Below, in pieces: positions 17,431 through 25,237 of a stretch of DNA of 64,000 nt. Each line of letters opens with the position of its first letter. The stretch's first letter is position 1. The notes beneath the pieces are model-generated. The model searched no databases, was not told the DNA's origin, and saw nothing but the letters and a program-made list of their open reading frames with translations. The position numbers and the translations under genes were made by a program. Location: the NCBI RefSeq assembly GCF_020165985.1, contig NZ_JAIUKZ010000007.1, positions 310,001-374,000 on the forward strand, in the 5' to 3' direction. This DNA is from Bacillus sp. RAR_GA_16 (GTDB lineage: Bacteria > Bacillota > Bacilli > Bacillales > Guptibacillaceae).

Positions 17431-17523
17431 ATGAAGAAATCCATGATGTGGGTCATTTCGATTACGTTTGGTTCTTGCTGCCAGGATTCTGAAAATAGGG
17501 CGAATCATTCTAAACAAGAATGA
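17431..17523 (+). pseudogene. Possible relic of a lipoprotein gene, 30 codons
   Basis: The frame begins MKKSMMWVISITFGSCCQDS, which looks like a lipoprotein signal peptide (two Lys, hydrophobic core, Cys near residue 16) but stops after 30 codons. It has no Shine-Dalgarno site. Its position behind a Fur-like promoter suggests the decayed start of a siderophore-binding lipoprotein gene. It may equally be chance. Confidence 0.3.
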
Positions 17524-17586
17524 ATAACAAAACTGAGCGAACAAATTTTGAACGCATTAGAAAGTGTAGTAGAATAGTTTTAGATT

Positions 17587-17613
17587 GAAATGGCCGCTTA
17601 CTGCGGCCATTTC
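17587..17613 (+). terminator. Hairpin before the glycan gene cluster
   Basis: GAAATGGCCGC and GCGGCCATTTC form a perfect 11-bp stem with loop TTACT. The tail ATTTG is weak for an intrinsic terminator, so termination may be partial. Confidence 0.55.
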
Positions 17614-17661
17614 ATTTGTAAGAGATGTTTACAGATTTGAAGTGTAGCGGGAGTGCATATT

Positions 17662-18606
17662 ATGAAAGTTTTAATTACTGGGGGAGCAGGATTTATAGGT
17701 AGTAGCCTTGCAAATAGGCTCTTAAAAGCCGGTGATCACGTTTCAATTGTTGATTGTTTTTCATCTTATTATCACGTCGAGCGAAAAAGAGAACACTTAG
17801 AGGAAATTAAAAAAAATGGGCCAGTAAACATACATAGATTTGATTTGTTAAATGCCGATTATACTCTGCAACATTTTAAAACGCACCATTATGATAAAGT
17901 AATTCATCTCGCTGCCCTTCCTGGAGTTCAATACTCATTAAACCATCCACATGAGTATATTGATCAGGATATAAAAGTCGTCGTTAATGTGCTGAAAGCA
18001 GCAGGAGAAGCCGGTGTTCCCCATGTTTTGTTTGGCTCGTCGTCTTCTGTGTATGGAAGTACTGAAGAGGGTCCCATGAAGGAAGAGCAGACAATTGGTA
18101 AAGTGAAATCACCTTATGCAGCGGCAAAAGCAGGAGCTGAATCATTTTGTCACGCGTATCAATCGCTCTATGGTTTCAAGTTAACGATTCTGCGATTCTT
18201 TACTGTATATGGACCGTGGGGGCGACCGGACATGGCGATTCCTCTTTTTATTGATAAGTTGATAAAAGGGGAGGAAATCACGGTGTATGATCGCGAGCAA
18301 TCAAGAGATTTTACTTATATTGATGATATTGTTCAGGGCATAACGTTAGCCCTTGAGCAGAATGGTAGATCTGAAATTTATAATTTGGGTTCGGGGTCAC
18401 CTGTTCCTCTCACAGAGCTGATTCATTTGCTAACTCAGTATTTTCCTAAAGCAAAGGTGAAGGAGGATTTGTTCCGGCGAGGAGATGTTCGGCATACGTG
18501 GGCAGATATTAGCAAGGCACGAAAAGACCTGGGGTATTCTCCTGAAGTAACCTTTGAAGAGGGGATAAGAAGGACAATTGAATGGGCAAAAAGCTATCAC
18601 GAATAA
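17662..18606 (+). CDS. NAD-dependent nucleotide-sugar epimerase/dehydratase, extended SDR
   Basis: The 314-residue protein has the NAD-binding glycine motif GGAGFIGSSLA near the N-terminus (about 8-18), the catalytic Ser region (FGSSSSVYGS), YAAAK as the Tyr-x-x-x-Lys pair (about 152-156), and the sugar-binding segment RFFTVYGPWGRPDMA. This resembles UDP-glucuronate or UDP-glucose 4-epimerases; the exact sugar is not readable. I prefer ATG 17662 (GGGAG 8 nt upstream) to the GTG at 17653. Its end overlaps the next gene by 25 bp, so the four genes up to 21753 form one coupled unit. Confidence 0.85.
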   Translation: MKVLITGGAGFIGSSLANRLLKAGDHVSIVDCFSSYYHVERKREHLEEIKKNGPVNIHRFDLLNADYTLQHFKTHHYDKVIHLAALPGVQYSLNHPHEYIDQDIKVVVNVLKAAGEAGVPHVLFGSSSSVYGSTEEGPMKEEQTIGKVKSPYAAAKAGAESFCHAYQSLYGFKLTILRFFTVYGPWGRPDMAIPLFIDKLIKGEEITVYDREQSRDFTYIDDIVQGITLALEQNGRSEIYNLGSGSPVPLTELIHLLTQYFPKAKVKEDLFRRGDVRHTWADISKARKDLGYSPEVTFEEGIRRTIEWAKSYHE

Positions 18607-19523
18607 TAAAGTGGCTCTTTGGCTTGTTCCTAACTTCTCTCTTTGGATTTTTACTTTTAAATGAATTTAACTTATCTAGCCTAACGTCACTCACCAAAGA
18701 ATTGACTAGTCACCCAGGCCTGGTATTTACAATGGTCATAGGCTATACATTGTCTTTTTTAATGAGGAGTTGGTGTTGGAAATTACTTGTTGACCGGCGT
18801 ATTCCCTTGAAAGTTTATTTGGCAGGAATCTTTTATAGCTTGTTTTTTAACCACCTTTTACCGTTTAAGGGAGGGGAAGCTGTAAGAATGGGGGTTCTTG
18901 CACATAAACAAAAAGGACAATGGACGACTTCTGTTCAATCTGTCGTCATCCTACGTGCGATCGATCTTTTCTGGCTTGGAGTTTTTGCCATTATTGGTGC
19001 AGAGCTTTTTGGGATCACGGTCAACACCACGTTTTTAATGGGGATGCTAACTCTCTTTTTAGTGAGCGGATTAACGTTAATCCTATATTTAAGAAAAAAA
19101 ACGAATGCGGGGTTTTTGTATAAACAGTTTGCAATCTTGAAGAAACTATTAAGCTCCCCATATATGGTTCTTATCTTTCTCATTTCATGTCTCAGCTGGA
19201 TAGCTGAAGGGATCGTCGTTTATTCCGTTGCTGGCTTTAACCATCCTTTTGCCTATTTAGATGCTATGTGGGTAACTGCTTTATCAGTTGGGTCAGGGGT
19301 GTTCCAGCTTGCTCCTGGTGGTTTTGCCACTTATGAAAGTGTAATGAGCTTCTCACTTCATCAGGTTGGTATTGGATGGGAAGAAGCCTTTTCAATTGCG
19401 CTAGTTACTCATGCGTTTAAATATGCTTATTCTTTTATAGCTGGTTTAGTAGCTTTCTATCTTTACCCTCTTCGATTTCAGGAGTTGAAATCGTTTATGA
19501 AAAAGAAAGGGGAAACATCATGA
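18582..19523 (+). CDS. Flippase-like / UPF0104 integral membrane protein
   Basis: The 313-residue polytopic protein has about eight hydrophobic segments and the family features FKGGEAVRMGVLAHK in the first third and LAPGGFATYESVMS in the last. These define the lysylphosphatidylglycerol synthase transmembrane / AglD-like family (UPF0104), often found beside sugar-lipid genes. It lacks the cytosolic synthase domain of MprF, so lysyl transfer is not expected. The start lies 25 bp inside the epimerase gene, and the stop overlaps the next start by 4 bp. Confidence 0.82.
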   Translation: MGKKLSRIIKWLFGLFLTSLFGFLLLNEFNLSSLTSLTKELTSHPGLVFTMVIGYTLSFLMRSWCWKLLVDRRIPLKVYLAGIFYSLFFNHLLPFKGGEAVRMGVLAHKQKGQWTTSVQSVVILRAIDLFWLGVFAIIGAELFGITVNTTFLMGMLTLFLVSGLTLILYLRKKTNAGFLYKQFAILKKLLSSPYMVLIFLISCLSWIAEGIVVYSVAGFNHPFAYLDAMWVTALSVGSGVFQLAPGGFATYESVMSFSLHQVGIGWEEAFSIALVTHAFKYAYSFIAGLVAFYLYPLRFQELKSFMKKKGETS

Positions 19524-20983
19524 AACAAGCTTCAAAATTTGAAAAAATAGCAGCAAGATGCTGGAATCTTCTGAATGAAGGCAAGCCGTTTACGCCCATT
19601 TTTGTCACGGGTACGATGGTGTTATTATCAATGACTTATTGGACTTCCATCACGTTTTGGGGAGCCTTTTTACTAGGGTTTATGGCTGTATTACCACTTC
19701 TCATAATTTATTATGTTTATGACTATCCGTTATTCTTACGAAATTATTTGTGGATACCACTCGTAAGCTATTTATTGATTTTTGATCAATTCTCATTCCC
19801 AGCAGCAATGCTCGGAATCGGTCTTTATTTTTTCTTTACAATCTTTTTTTGGGGGACGTTCTATTATCACCTTCGCATTGGAACAAGTTGGCTTAATTTC
19901 ACTCGCTTCTGGAAGCTAGTCCTTAAGAATAGTGATTCAACAAGTGGTAACGCACAGGAGCAGCTACCCAAATTTTTGTTGATTTTATCGATCTGGACAG
20001 CAGTTATTGACACATCTTTAACGAGTGAGGGCTCGTTTGATTGGAGGGCCCTTGCTTTCTTTTATGCAGGCGTCTGGTTGTTTAGCTTTATCCTCCACCG
20101 ATACCTATTTGATTGGAAGCCAGAAGTGAAACAAAATTATACCAAACCAGTTGAAGCTACAGCGACAAATGATCGCGTTATTATGATTGTCATCGATGGG
20201 ATGCGTAAAGAACGATTTCAGGAAGCGAACACCCCATTCCTTGATTCTTTAAAGAAAAATGGGACAGAATACAGTCAAATGGAAACGGTCTATCCAGCCC
20301 GTACCGTTGTCTGTTTTTCTTCTATGATGACAGGTACATATCCACTTGAGCACGGCATTAAGTCAAATATGGTTTGGAATCTCGGGGTGAAAGTGGAAAC
20401 AATATTTGATTCACTACGCAAGGTAGGTAAGAAAGGAAGGCTTCTTGGTATTGCCCATTTGGTTGATGCAATGGGTACTGATGTTGATACTGTAACAGCT
20501 GTCATGAATAATGACGTAGCGGATACGAAAATTATGGAGGGTGCTCGTCAAATCATGTTAGATAAAAATCCTGACTTTTTTACAGTTCAGCTTATTGGGA
20601 CAGATCAAACAGGACATGCACGAGGTGTACTTTATGATGATTATATTCAAAAAATTGAAGAAGCGGATAAATTAGTAGAAGATTATGTTCACTTCCTACA
20701 TGATAATGGGTTTATGGAAAACACAACATTGATTGTGTGCGCAGATCATGGCCAGGCGGATGGAATCGGGGGACACGGTCATCTTGATGAAGGGGAACGT
20801 TTCGTGCCTTTTTTCCTAAATGGACCATCAATTGCCAAAGGAAAAATCATTGAAGAAAAACATAGTCTTACGTCTGTGGCACCGACTGTAGCCCATTTAC
20901 TAGGAGCTCCAATTCCATCGCATAGTAGAGGAGTCATTTTAGATGAAGCTTTTCAAGATAGAAAGGAAGAAATTATGAAATGA
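19520..20983 (+). CDS. Membrane-anchored alkaline phosphatase-superfamily enzyme (type I phosphodiesterase-like)
   Basis: The 487-residue protein has about five membrane segments in the first 200 residues and an alkaline phosphatase-type catalytic domain from about 220. Visible metal and nucleophile motifs are IVIDGMRKE (Asp), YPARTVVCFSSMMTG (Thr nucleophile region), LIGTDQTGHARG (Asp, His) and VCADHGQADGIGGHGH (Asp-His and His). This is the nucleotide pyrophosphatase/phosphodiesterase branch. The domain could face either side of the membrane. It overlaps its neighbours by 4 bp on each side. The substrate is unknown; a lipid-linked or nucleotide-linked sugar is plausible from context. Confidence 0.8.
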   Translation: MKQASKFEKIAARCWNLLNEGKPFTPIFVTGTMVLLSMTYWTSITFWGAFLLGFMAVLPLLIIYYVYDYPLFLRNYLWIPLVSYLLIFDQFSFPAAMLGIGLYFFFTIFFWGTFYYHLRIGTSWLNFTRFWKLVLKNSDSTSGNAQEQLPKFLLILSIWTAVIDTSLTSEGSFDWRALAFFYAGVWLFSFILHRYLFDWKPEVKQNYTKPVEATATNDRVIMIVIDGMRKERFQEANTPFLDSLKKNGTEYSQMETVYPARTVVCFSSMMTGTYPLEHGIKSNMVWNLGVKVETIFDSLRKVGKKGRLLGIAHLVDAMGTDVDTVTAVMNNDVADTKIMEGARQIMLDKNPDFFTVQLIGTDQTGHARGVLYDDYIQKIEEADKLVEDYVHFLHDNGFMENTTLIVCADHGQADGIGGHGHLDEGERFVPFFLNGPSIAKGKIIEEKHSLTSVAPTVAHLLGAPIPSHSRGVILDEAFQDRKEEIMK

Positions 20984-21753
20984 AGCAACACGTCATTGTT
21001 TTTTTGCCTGCACACAACGAAGAAGACTCTATTGGGGAAGTCATTGATCAAATCCCAAGAGATATTCATCCCACGGTTCGCGTAAGTGTACTTGTGATCG
21101 ATGATGGGTCCTCTGACCGAACGGTAGAAGTTTCAAAATCAGCTGGTGCAGACTACATTTATTCCTTTGATAAGAATCAGGGGCTAGGTGCAGCTGTTCG
21201 AAAAGGTATTTCTTATTCCGTTGAACTTGGTGCGGATATCGGCGTTATGCTTGATGCTGATAATGAATATCCAGCATGGCAATTACCTGATGTTCTCCAG
21301 CCAGTCTTTAATGGGGAAGCAGATTATGTAATGGGCTCACGTTTCAAAGGAACGATTGATGGTATGCGATTACATCGACGACTAGGCAACTATTGTTTTA
21401 CCTTCCTTCAATCGCTTCTTTTACAGAAGTGGATCTATGACGGCCAATCGGGCATGAGAGTTTTTTCAAGACAAGCAATGGAACATAGTGAAATTATTCA
21501 TGATTACAACTATGCTCAGGTGCTTACATTAAATCTTGTTCGTAAAGGATTTAGGGTGAAGGAAGTACCAATTACGTATCAAGTACGTTCAACAGGCGAA
21601 TCTTATATTAAATTTAAAGCCTATTTAACGTCAGTATTACCTGCTATTTTCAAGGAAATGAACCGTCCAGTACAGAAGGTAGCGATTGATTTTCATGCTC
21701 ATGATCTTGACCTAAATGAGATGGAAGCTATCCTGGCAGAAAAGTCACACTAA
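20980..21753 (+). CDS. Family 2 glycosyltransferase, dolichyl-phosphate-mannose-synthase-like
   Basis: The 257-residue protein has the GT-A motifs FLPAHNEEDSIGEVI at the N-terminus, VIDDGSSDRT (about 41-50), NQGLGAAVRKG and DADNEYP (the DxD metal site, about 92), then GSRFKG and QSGMRVFSR. It has no C-terminal membrane segments, like the short DPM1 type that moves a sugar to polyprenyl phosphate. It is the last of the four overlapping genes. The sugar and the lipid acceptor cannot be read from the sequence. Confidence 0.88.
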   Translation: MKQHVIVFLPAHNEEDSIGEVIDQIPRDIHPTVRVSVLVIDDGSSDRTVEVSKSAGADYIYSFDKNQGLGAAVRKGISYSVELGADIGVMLDADNEYPAWQLPDVLQPVFNGEADYVMGSRFKGTIDGMRLHRRLGNYCFTFLQSLLLQKWIYDGQSGMRVFSRQAMEHSEIIHDYNYAQVLTLNLVRKGFRVKEVPITYQVRSTGESYIKFKAYLTSVLPAIFKEMNRPVQKVAIDFHAHDLDLNEMEAILAEKSH

Positions 21754-21767
21754 TTACCGATCTGTTA

Positions 21768-21800
21768 TTGACTTCAATGGTGATAATCATTATCATTATC
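21768..21800 (+). promoter_or_regulatory. Fur-regulated promoter of the FTR1 iron uptake operon
   Basis: TTGACT (21768-21773) and TATCAT (21791-21796) are spaced by 17 nt. Over the -10 lies TGATAATCATTATCA (21781-21795), a perfect 7-1-7 Fur inverted repeat, extended by a further ATTATC. Iron-loaded Fur would block the promoter. Confidence 0.92.
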
Positions 21801-21817
21801 AATGAGGAGGATTTCAA

Positions 21818-22579
21818 ATGAAAAAACGCATTTTATCATCAGTCTTTTTCTTAACACTTATTTGTACACTTGCTGTATCAGATCTTGCTCAAGCTTATTC
21901 GTATGGTGATCCTACCGAAGAGAAAGTAGCTGAAGCATACAGCGAGATGTCTGCTAAATTAAATGAATCTCCTCCAAAGTTCGACGAAGCGAACAAAATA
22001 TTCGCTTCTGTAAAAGACGAAATTCAATTACATATGGGTGATGATGCGGTTCAAGCTGTGCAAAGTGAATTAGATAATGAGGACAAAGAAGCTGTCATCA
22101 CAAACATGCAGCAAGTTCTCGTGCTTAATCTTTCTAGACGACTTGAAAACGCTGAAAGTGATTTCGAAGAATATGATACGACGAGAAAACTGGTCGGAAA
22201 AGCAGATGCTACATATAAAACGCTCTCTCCAGTAGTCAAAGAAACAAACGCGGAACTTGATGAAACAATTAAAAACGAGTTTGAAGTGTTACTTGATTCT
22301 CTCGGTAATCCAGGTCTATTTGGAGTTGGGGAGAAAGAATCAGATGAAGAACAATTTGCTGAAAGTAAGAAAATCATACTTGACGGTCTAAAAGATCATT
22401 TTGATATGAAATCTGTTGAGAGTGGTCACTTTGGTGAAAGTGCGACAGAACAGGAGAACACGAGTGAAAAGACAGATTGGACTGACTTAAGTCAGCTATC
22501 CAATTGGCTTCCTCTCATTATTCTTGTTGTCATTATTGTTGGAGTTGTGGTTTACACTACAAGAAAACGTCGTCGTTAA
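21818..22579 (+). CDS. Secreted, membrane-tethered protein of the FTR1 iron operon
   Basis: The 253-residue protein has a signal peptide (1-26, ending AQA), an acidic helical extracytoplasmic region rich in Asp and Glu (about 27-230), and a C-terminal membrane span (about 231-249) followed by the basic tail RKRRR. This arrangement places a helical, acidic domain outside the cell next to the permease. It resembles the extracytoplasmic domain that precedes the permease in some FTR1-family proteins, here as a separate gene. It is preceded by the Fur box and followed 29 bp later by the FTR1 gene. The function (iron capture or delivery) is inferred from context. Confidence 0.7.
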   Translation: MKKRILSSVFFLTLICTLAVSDLAQAYSYGDPTEEKVAEAYSEMSAKLNESPPKFDEANKIFASVKDEIQLHMGDDAVQAVQSELDNEDKEAVITNMQQVLVLNLSRRLENAESDFEEYDTTRKLVGKADATYKTLSPVVKETNAELDETIKNEFEVLLDSLGNPGLFGVGEKESDEEQFAESKKIILDGLKDHFDMKSVESGHFGESATEQENTSEKTDWTDLSQLSNWLPLIILVVIIVGVVVYTTRKRRR

Positions 22580-22608
22580 GCATTTGTTTGTAGAAAGGGG
22601 AAAGTTTA

Positions 22609-23550
22609 ATGGAAATTCAGGCATTACTGATCATGTTCAGAGAAGTACTTGAAGCACTTCTCATTATTGGAATCATAACAACCTATATGAAACGAATGGG
22701 ACAGTGCCAGTATAACAAGTTTGTCTGGTTAGGGGCCGGACTTGCAGTTGTAGCAAGTGTCGGCGTTGCCATGCTGTTTCAGGTTGTTTTCACAGGATTC
22801 GCTGCAATGGGAAGCGAGATCTATCTGAAGATTTCCATTATGCTTATCTCAGCTGTTCTATTAACGCAAATGGTATTTTGGATGGCTTCGCATAGTCGAA
22901 ACCTCAAAGGAAAAACCGAGGGAAAGATGACGGAATATATTACGACAGGTAATGTTATTGGTATGGTGATTCATTCCTTCTTAGTTGTACTCAGAGAAGG
23001 TGTTGAAACAGTTTTCTTCTTTGCAGCGATTACAGGTGGCGATATTGGCAAAGGGTTTCAAGGATGGGGAGCGATTACCGGTATTTTAATCGCCTCCGCA
23101 GTTTCATACTTCTTCTTTAAAGGTACGATGCGTATTCCGCTTAAATCCTTCTTTAAAATTACTGGCATATTTATTGTTCTTATTGCAGGTGGGCTGTTTG
23201 TACAAGGAATCTCCATGATGCAAGATATTAAATTAATCGGGAGCGTTATGCCTCACGTGTACGATCTAACATGGTTTTTACCAGAGCATCCCATCGACTA
23301 TGCCCATTATGTTCGAGATCATGGAGTAGCCCCATTGCTTTCAGGTGATATCGGCATTTTCTTTAAAGCATTGTTTGGATATTCATCCATGCCTTCAATC
23401 GAAGAAATTATCGCATATGTTGGTTATTTTGCTGTGATTTACTTGCTCGTGAATCATCAGAAGGAGCCTGTAAAAGCAGAAGTGAAAGAACCGAATAATA
23501 AAGCTGTCTATAAAGCAACGAACGAGATGAAAGAATCTGCAGTAAAATAA
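22609..23550 (+). CDS. FTR1 family iron permease (EfeU-like)
   Basis: The 313-residue polytopic protein has the two REXXE iron-binding motifs that define the FTR1/EfeU family: REVLE (about 11-15) in the first span and REGVE (about 133-137) in the fourth. About seven hydrophobic segments are visible. These permeases import iron(III) after oxidation of iron(II) at the surface. No EfeO or EfeB (peroxidase) gene follows; the only partner is the upstream acidic protein. The start has AAAGGGG upstream. The operon is under a Fur box and ends with a terminator. Confidence 0.92.
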   Translation: MEIQALLIMFREVLEALLIIGIITTYMKRMGQCQYNKFVWLGAGLAVVASVGVAMLFQVVFTGFAAMGSEIYLKISIMLISAVLLTQMVFWMASHSRNLKGKTEGKMTEYITTGNVIGMVIHSFLVVLREGVETVFFFAAITGGDIGKGFQGWGAITGILIASAVSYFFFKGTMRIPLKSFFKITGIFIVLIAGGLFVQGISMMQDIKLIGSVMPHVYDLTWFLPEHPIDYAHYVRDHGVAPLLSGDIGIFFKALFGYSSMPSIEEIIAYVGYFAVIYLLVNHQKEPVKAEVKEPNNKAVYKATNEMKESAVK

Positions 23551-23557
23551 GCTCACT

Positions 23558-23592
23558 AAGTACAAGGCGAATTCAATCGTCTTGTGCTTTTT
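23558..23592 (+). terminator. Intrinsic terminator of the FTR1 operon
   Basis: GTACAAGGCGA pairs with TCGTCTTGTGC (two G.T) with a 6-nt loop and is followed by a T-run. Confidence 0.85.
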
Positions 23593-23661
23593 TTCTTCAT
23601 TCCGCAAGCAGTGCTTGGGCAATTTCGCCCTCTCTTTTGAAAATGAAAAGGATGATACAAA

Positions 23662-25161
23662 ATGAAGCGAACTTCTAATAATCCTCACGAAAATCATAGT
23701 TTGACAATTTTGTTGTGGATTGTGTCACTCATTAGCTTAATTTTCATTGTTTACTGGAGATTCATATTTGCAATGGAGTACCCACGTTCCTGGGATCAGG
23801 TTGATTTTACTTTAGCCCTAAATCGATTTGATTTATTTGCAATGCAACCGCATTTTCCTGGATATCCTTATTTCATTCTAGGAGGTATTTGGCTAAATAA
23901 GTGGATTTCCAACCCGGCTCAGGCTCTTGCCACATGGAATTCTCTTCTTATGATACTTGCCATATATCCCATGTATCAGATAAGTCGATCGTTTCTATCG
24001 AAGACGTTTAGCATTGTAGCAGTTGCTCTTATGCAATCGATGGTGTTTACAAATGTGCTAACCGTTCAACCGATGAGTGAAGCTTCCGCGGTTGCAGTAC
24101 TCTGGTGGTATATATGGAGTCTACAACAAGCTTTTAAGAAGCATTCAGCTGTTTGGGTTATTATTTCTTCATTTATCTTTAGTTTATTATTAGGGATACG
24201 TTTATCATATTTACCATTTGGGATAGGCCTCTTGCTGCTATTCATTCACAAAAAAAAGAATTACTCGACAAAACAGTATCTTTCTTTTCTGATACTGCAA
24301 GTACTATTGGCTGCAGCTTTTCAGTTAATATGGGTCGGAGGACTTGCTGTTTCAGAGGGAGGGGTCGCGGCATTTCTTCAGCTCGCATTAGGATTCTCTG
24401 AAGGTCACTTTGAAGAATGGGGAGGAACCGCTGTTTCTGCCTCGACTCCTTTCTTTGTACGACTTTCCCATCTATTTCTAAATAATATTGTGTGGACTGG
24501 GTTTGCGGGGCAACACCTATTCGTACTGCTATCGCTATTAACACTCTTTGTCTACTTAATAATAAAACGAATGAAAAGAAGGATGTGGAACCAAGAAGTT
24601 TCATGGTTTGGATGGACATTTACTATCATGACCATTAGTTATGGTTTATGGGCTTTATTTGCACAGAATATAGATAAGCCTCGCCACATTCTCCCGCTTC
24701 CAGGAATGGTTTTGTTTGGACTTCTATGGTTTGGATTAAATAAACAAAAGAATGTCTCGAAAAGAGTCATTTGGTTGTTAATAGCCGTGATTTGTTTGCA
24801 ATCAACGTATTCTTATATAACGATCAGCAAAGCGAACAATCCAGCAGCAGTTTATCAATTAATCGATTATCTTGAAGAAAAAAATGAACCGCTTATTGTG
24901 TATACTTGGGAAGAAACAAGGGTAATGTCTTATAACCGCGTATCGTTTGGACATGAACAAGTCTTTACTTACTCAACATTTCTCGCAGATCTTAACTATT
25001 ATGATGACCATCGCGTATTTTTAACGGAGCAAGTAGTGGAAGGTTTTGATCGCCAGGGAGTGGCCATTCGAGATCAAATCAAACCAATCAAATCCTTTCA
25101 CTCCTCGCGACTATTTGATCCTGTTTATCATGATATTGAGTTATACGAGTTTCTAAAGTAA
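23662..25161 (+). CDS. GT-C-type membrane glycosyltransferase, uncharacterised
   Basis: The 499-residue protein has about ten hydrophobic segments. The first extracytoplasmic loop contains an Asp (RSWDQVDF) and is followed by QPHFPGYPYFI, a layout seen in GT-C glycosyltransferases (PMT/ArnT-like) that use polyprenyl-phosphate sugars. A soluble C-terminal part of about 100 residues follows the last span. It could use the lipid-linked sugar made by the GT2 enzyme 2 kb upstream, but it is a separate transcription unit beyond the FTR1 terminator. The acceptor is unknown. Confidence 0.65.
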   Translation: MKRTSNNPHENHSLTILLWIVSLISLIFIVYWRFIFAMEYPRSWDQVDFTLALNRFDLFAMQPHFPGYPYFILGGIWLNKWISNPAQALATWNSLLMILAIYPMYQISRSFLSKTFSIVAVALMQSMVFTNVLTVQPMSEASAVAVLWWYIWSLQQAFKKHSAVWVIISSFIFSLLLGIRLSYLPFGIGLLLLFIHKKKNYSTKQYLSFLILQVLLAAAFQLIWVGGLAVSEGGVAAFLQLALGFSEGHFEEWGGTAVSASTPFFVRLSHLFLNNIVWTGFAGQHLFVLLSLLTLFVYLIIKRMKRRMWNQEVSWFGWTFTIMTISYGLWALFAQNIDKPRHILPLPGMVLFGLLWFGLNKQKNVSKRVIWLLIAVICLQSTYSYITISKANNPAAVYQLIDYLEEKNEPLIVYTWEETRVMSYNRVSFGHEQVFTYSTFLADLNYYDDHRVFLTEQVVEGFDRQGVAIRDQIKPIKSFHSSRLFDPVYHDIELYEFLK

Positions 25162-25237
25162 TTAGAAAAGAGTGGTTGTGTTACAATAAAAGGGGAACAT
25201 AGATACGCCTTGAAAGGGAGTAAAGAGGTGAGTCAAC

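Larger units (their letters stand above)
17398..17613 (+). ncRNA. Candidate iron-regulated transcript, about 215 nt
   Basis: This is inferred from a perfect promoter ending at 17391 and a perfect 11-bp hairpin at 17587-17613 with no gene of normal size between. The stretch contains only an 11-codon and a 30-codon ORF without ribosome sites. The hairpin has a poor T-run (ATTTG), so transcription could also run on into the glycan genes at 17662. I recognise no known RNA family. The fallback reading is the promoter and 5' remnant of a lost iron-uptake gene. Confidence 0.35.

Noticed and set aside
17662-25161. Transposon or phage origin of the trxA-uvrC island
   Set aside because: No integrase, transposase, tRNA target or flanking direct repeat can be seen.
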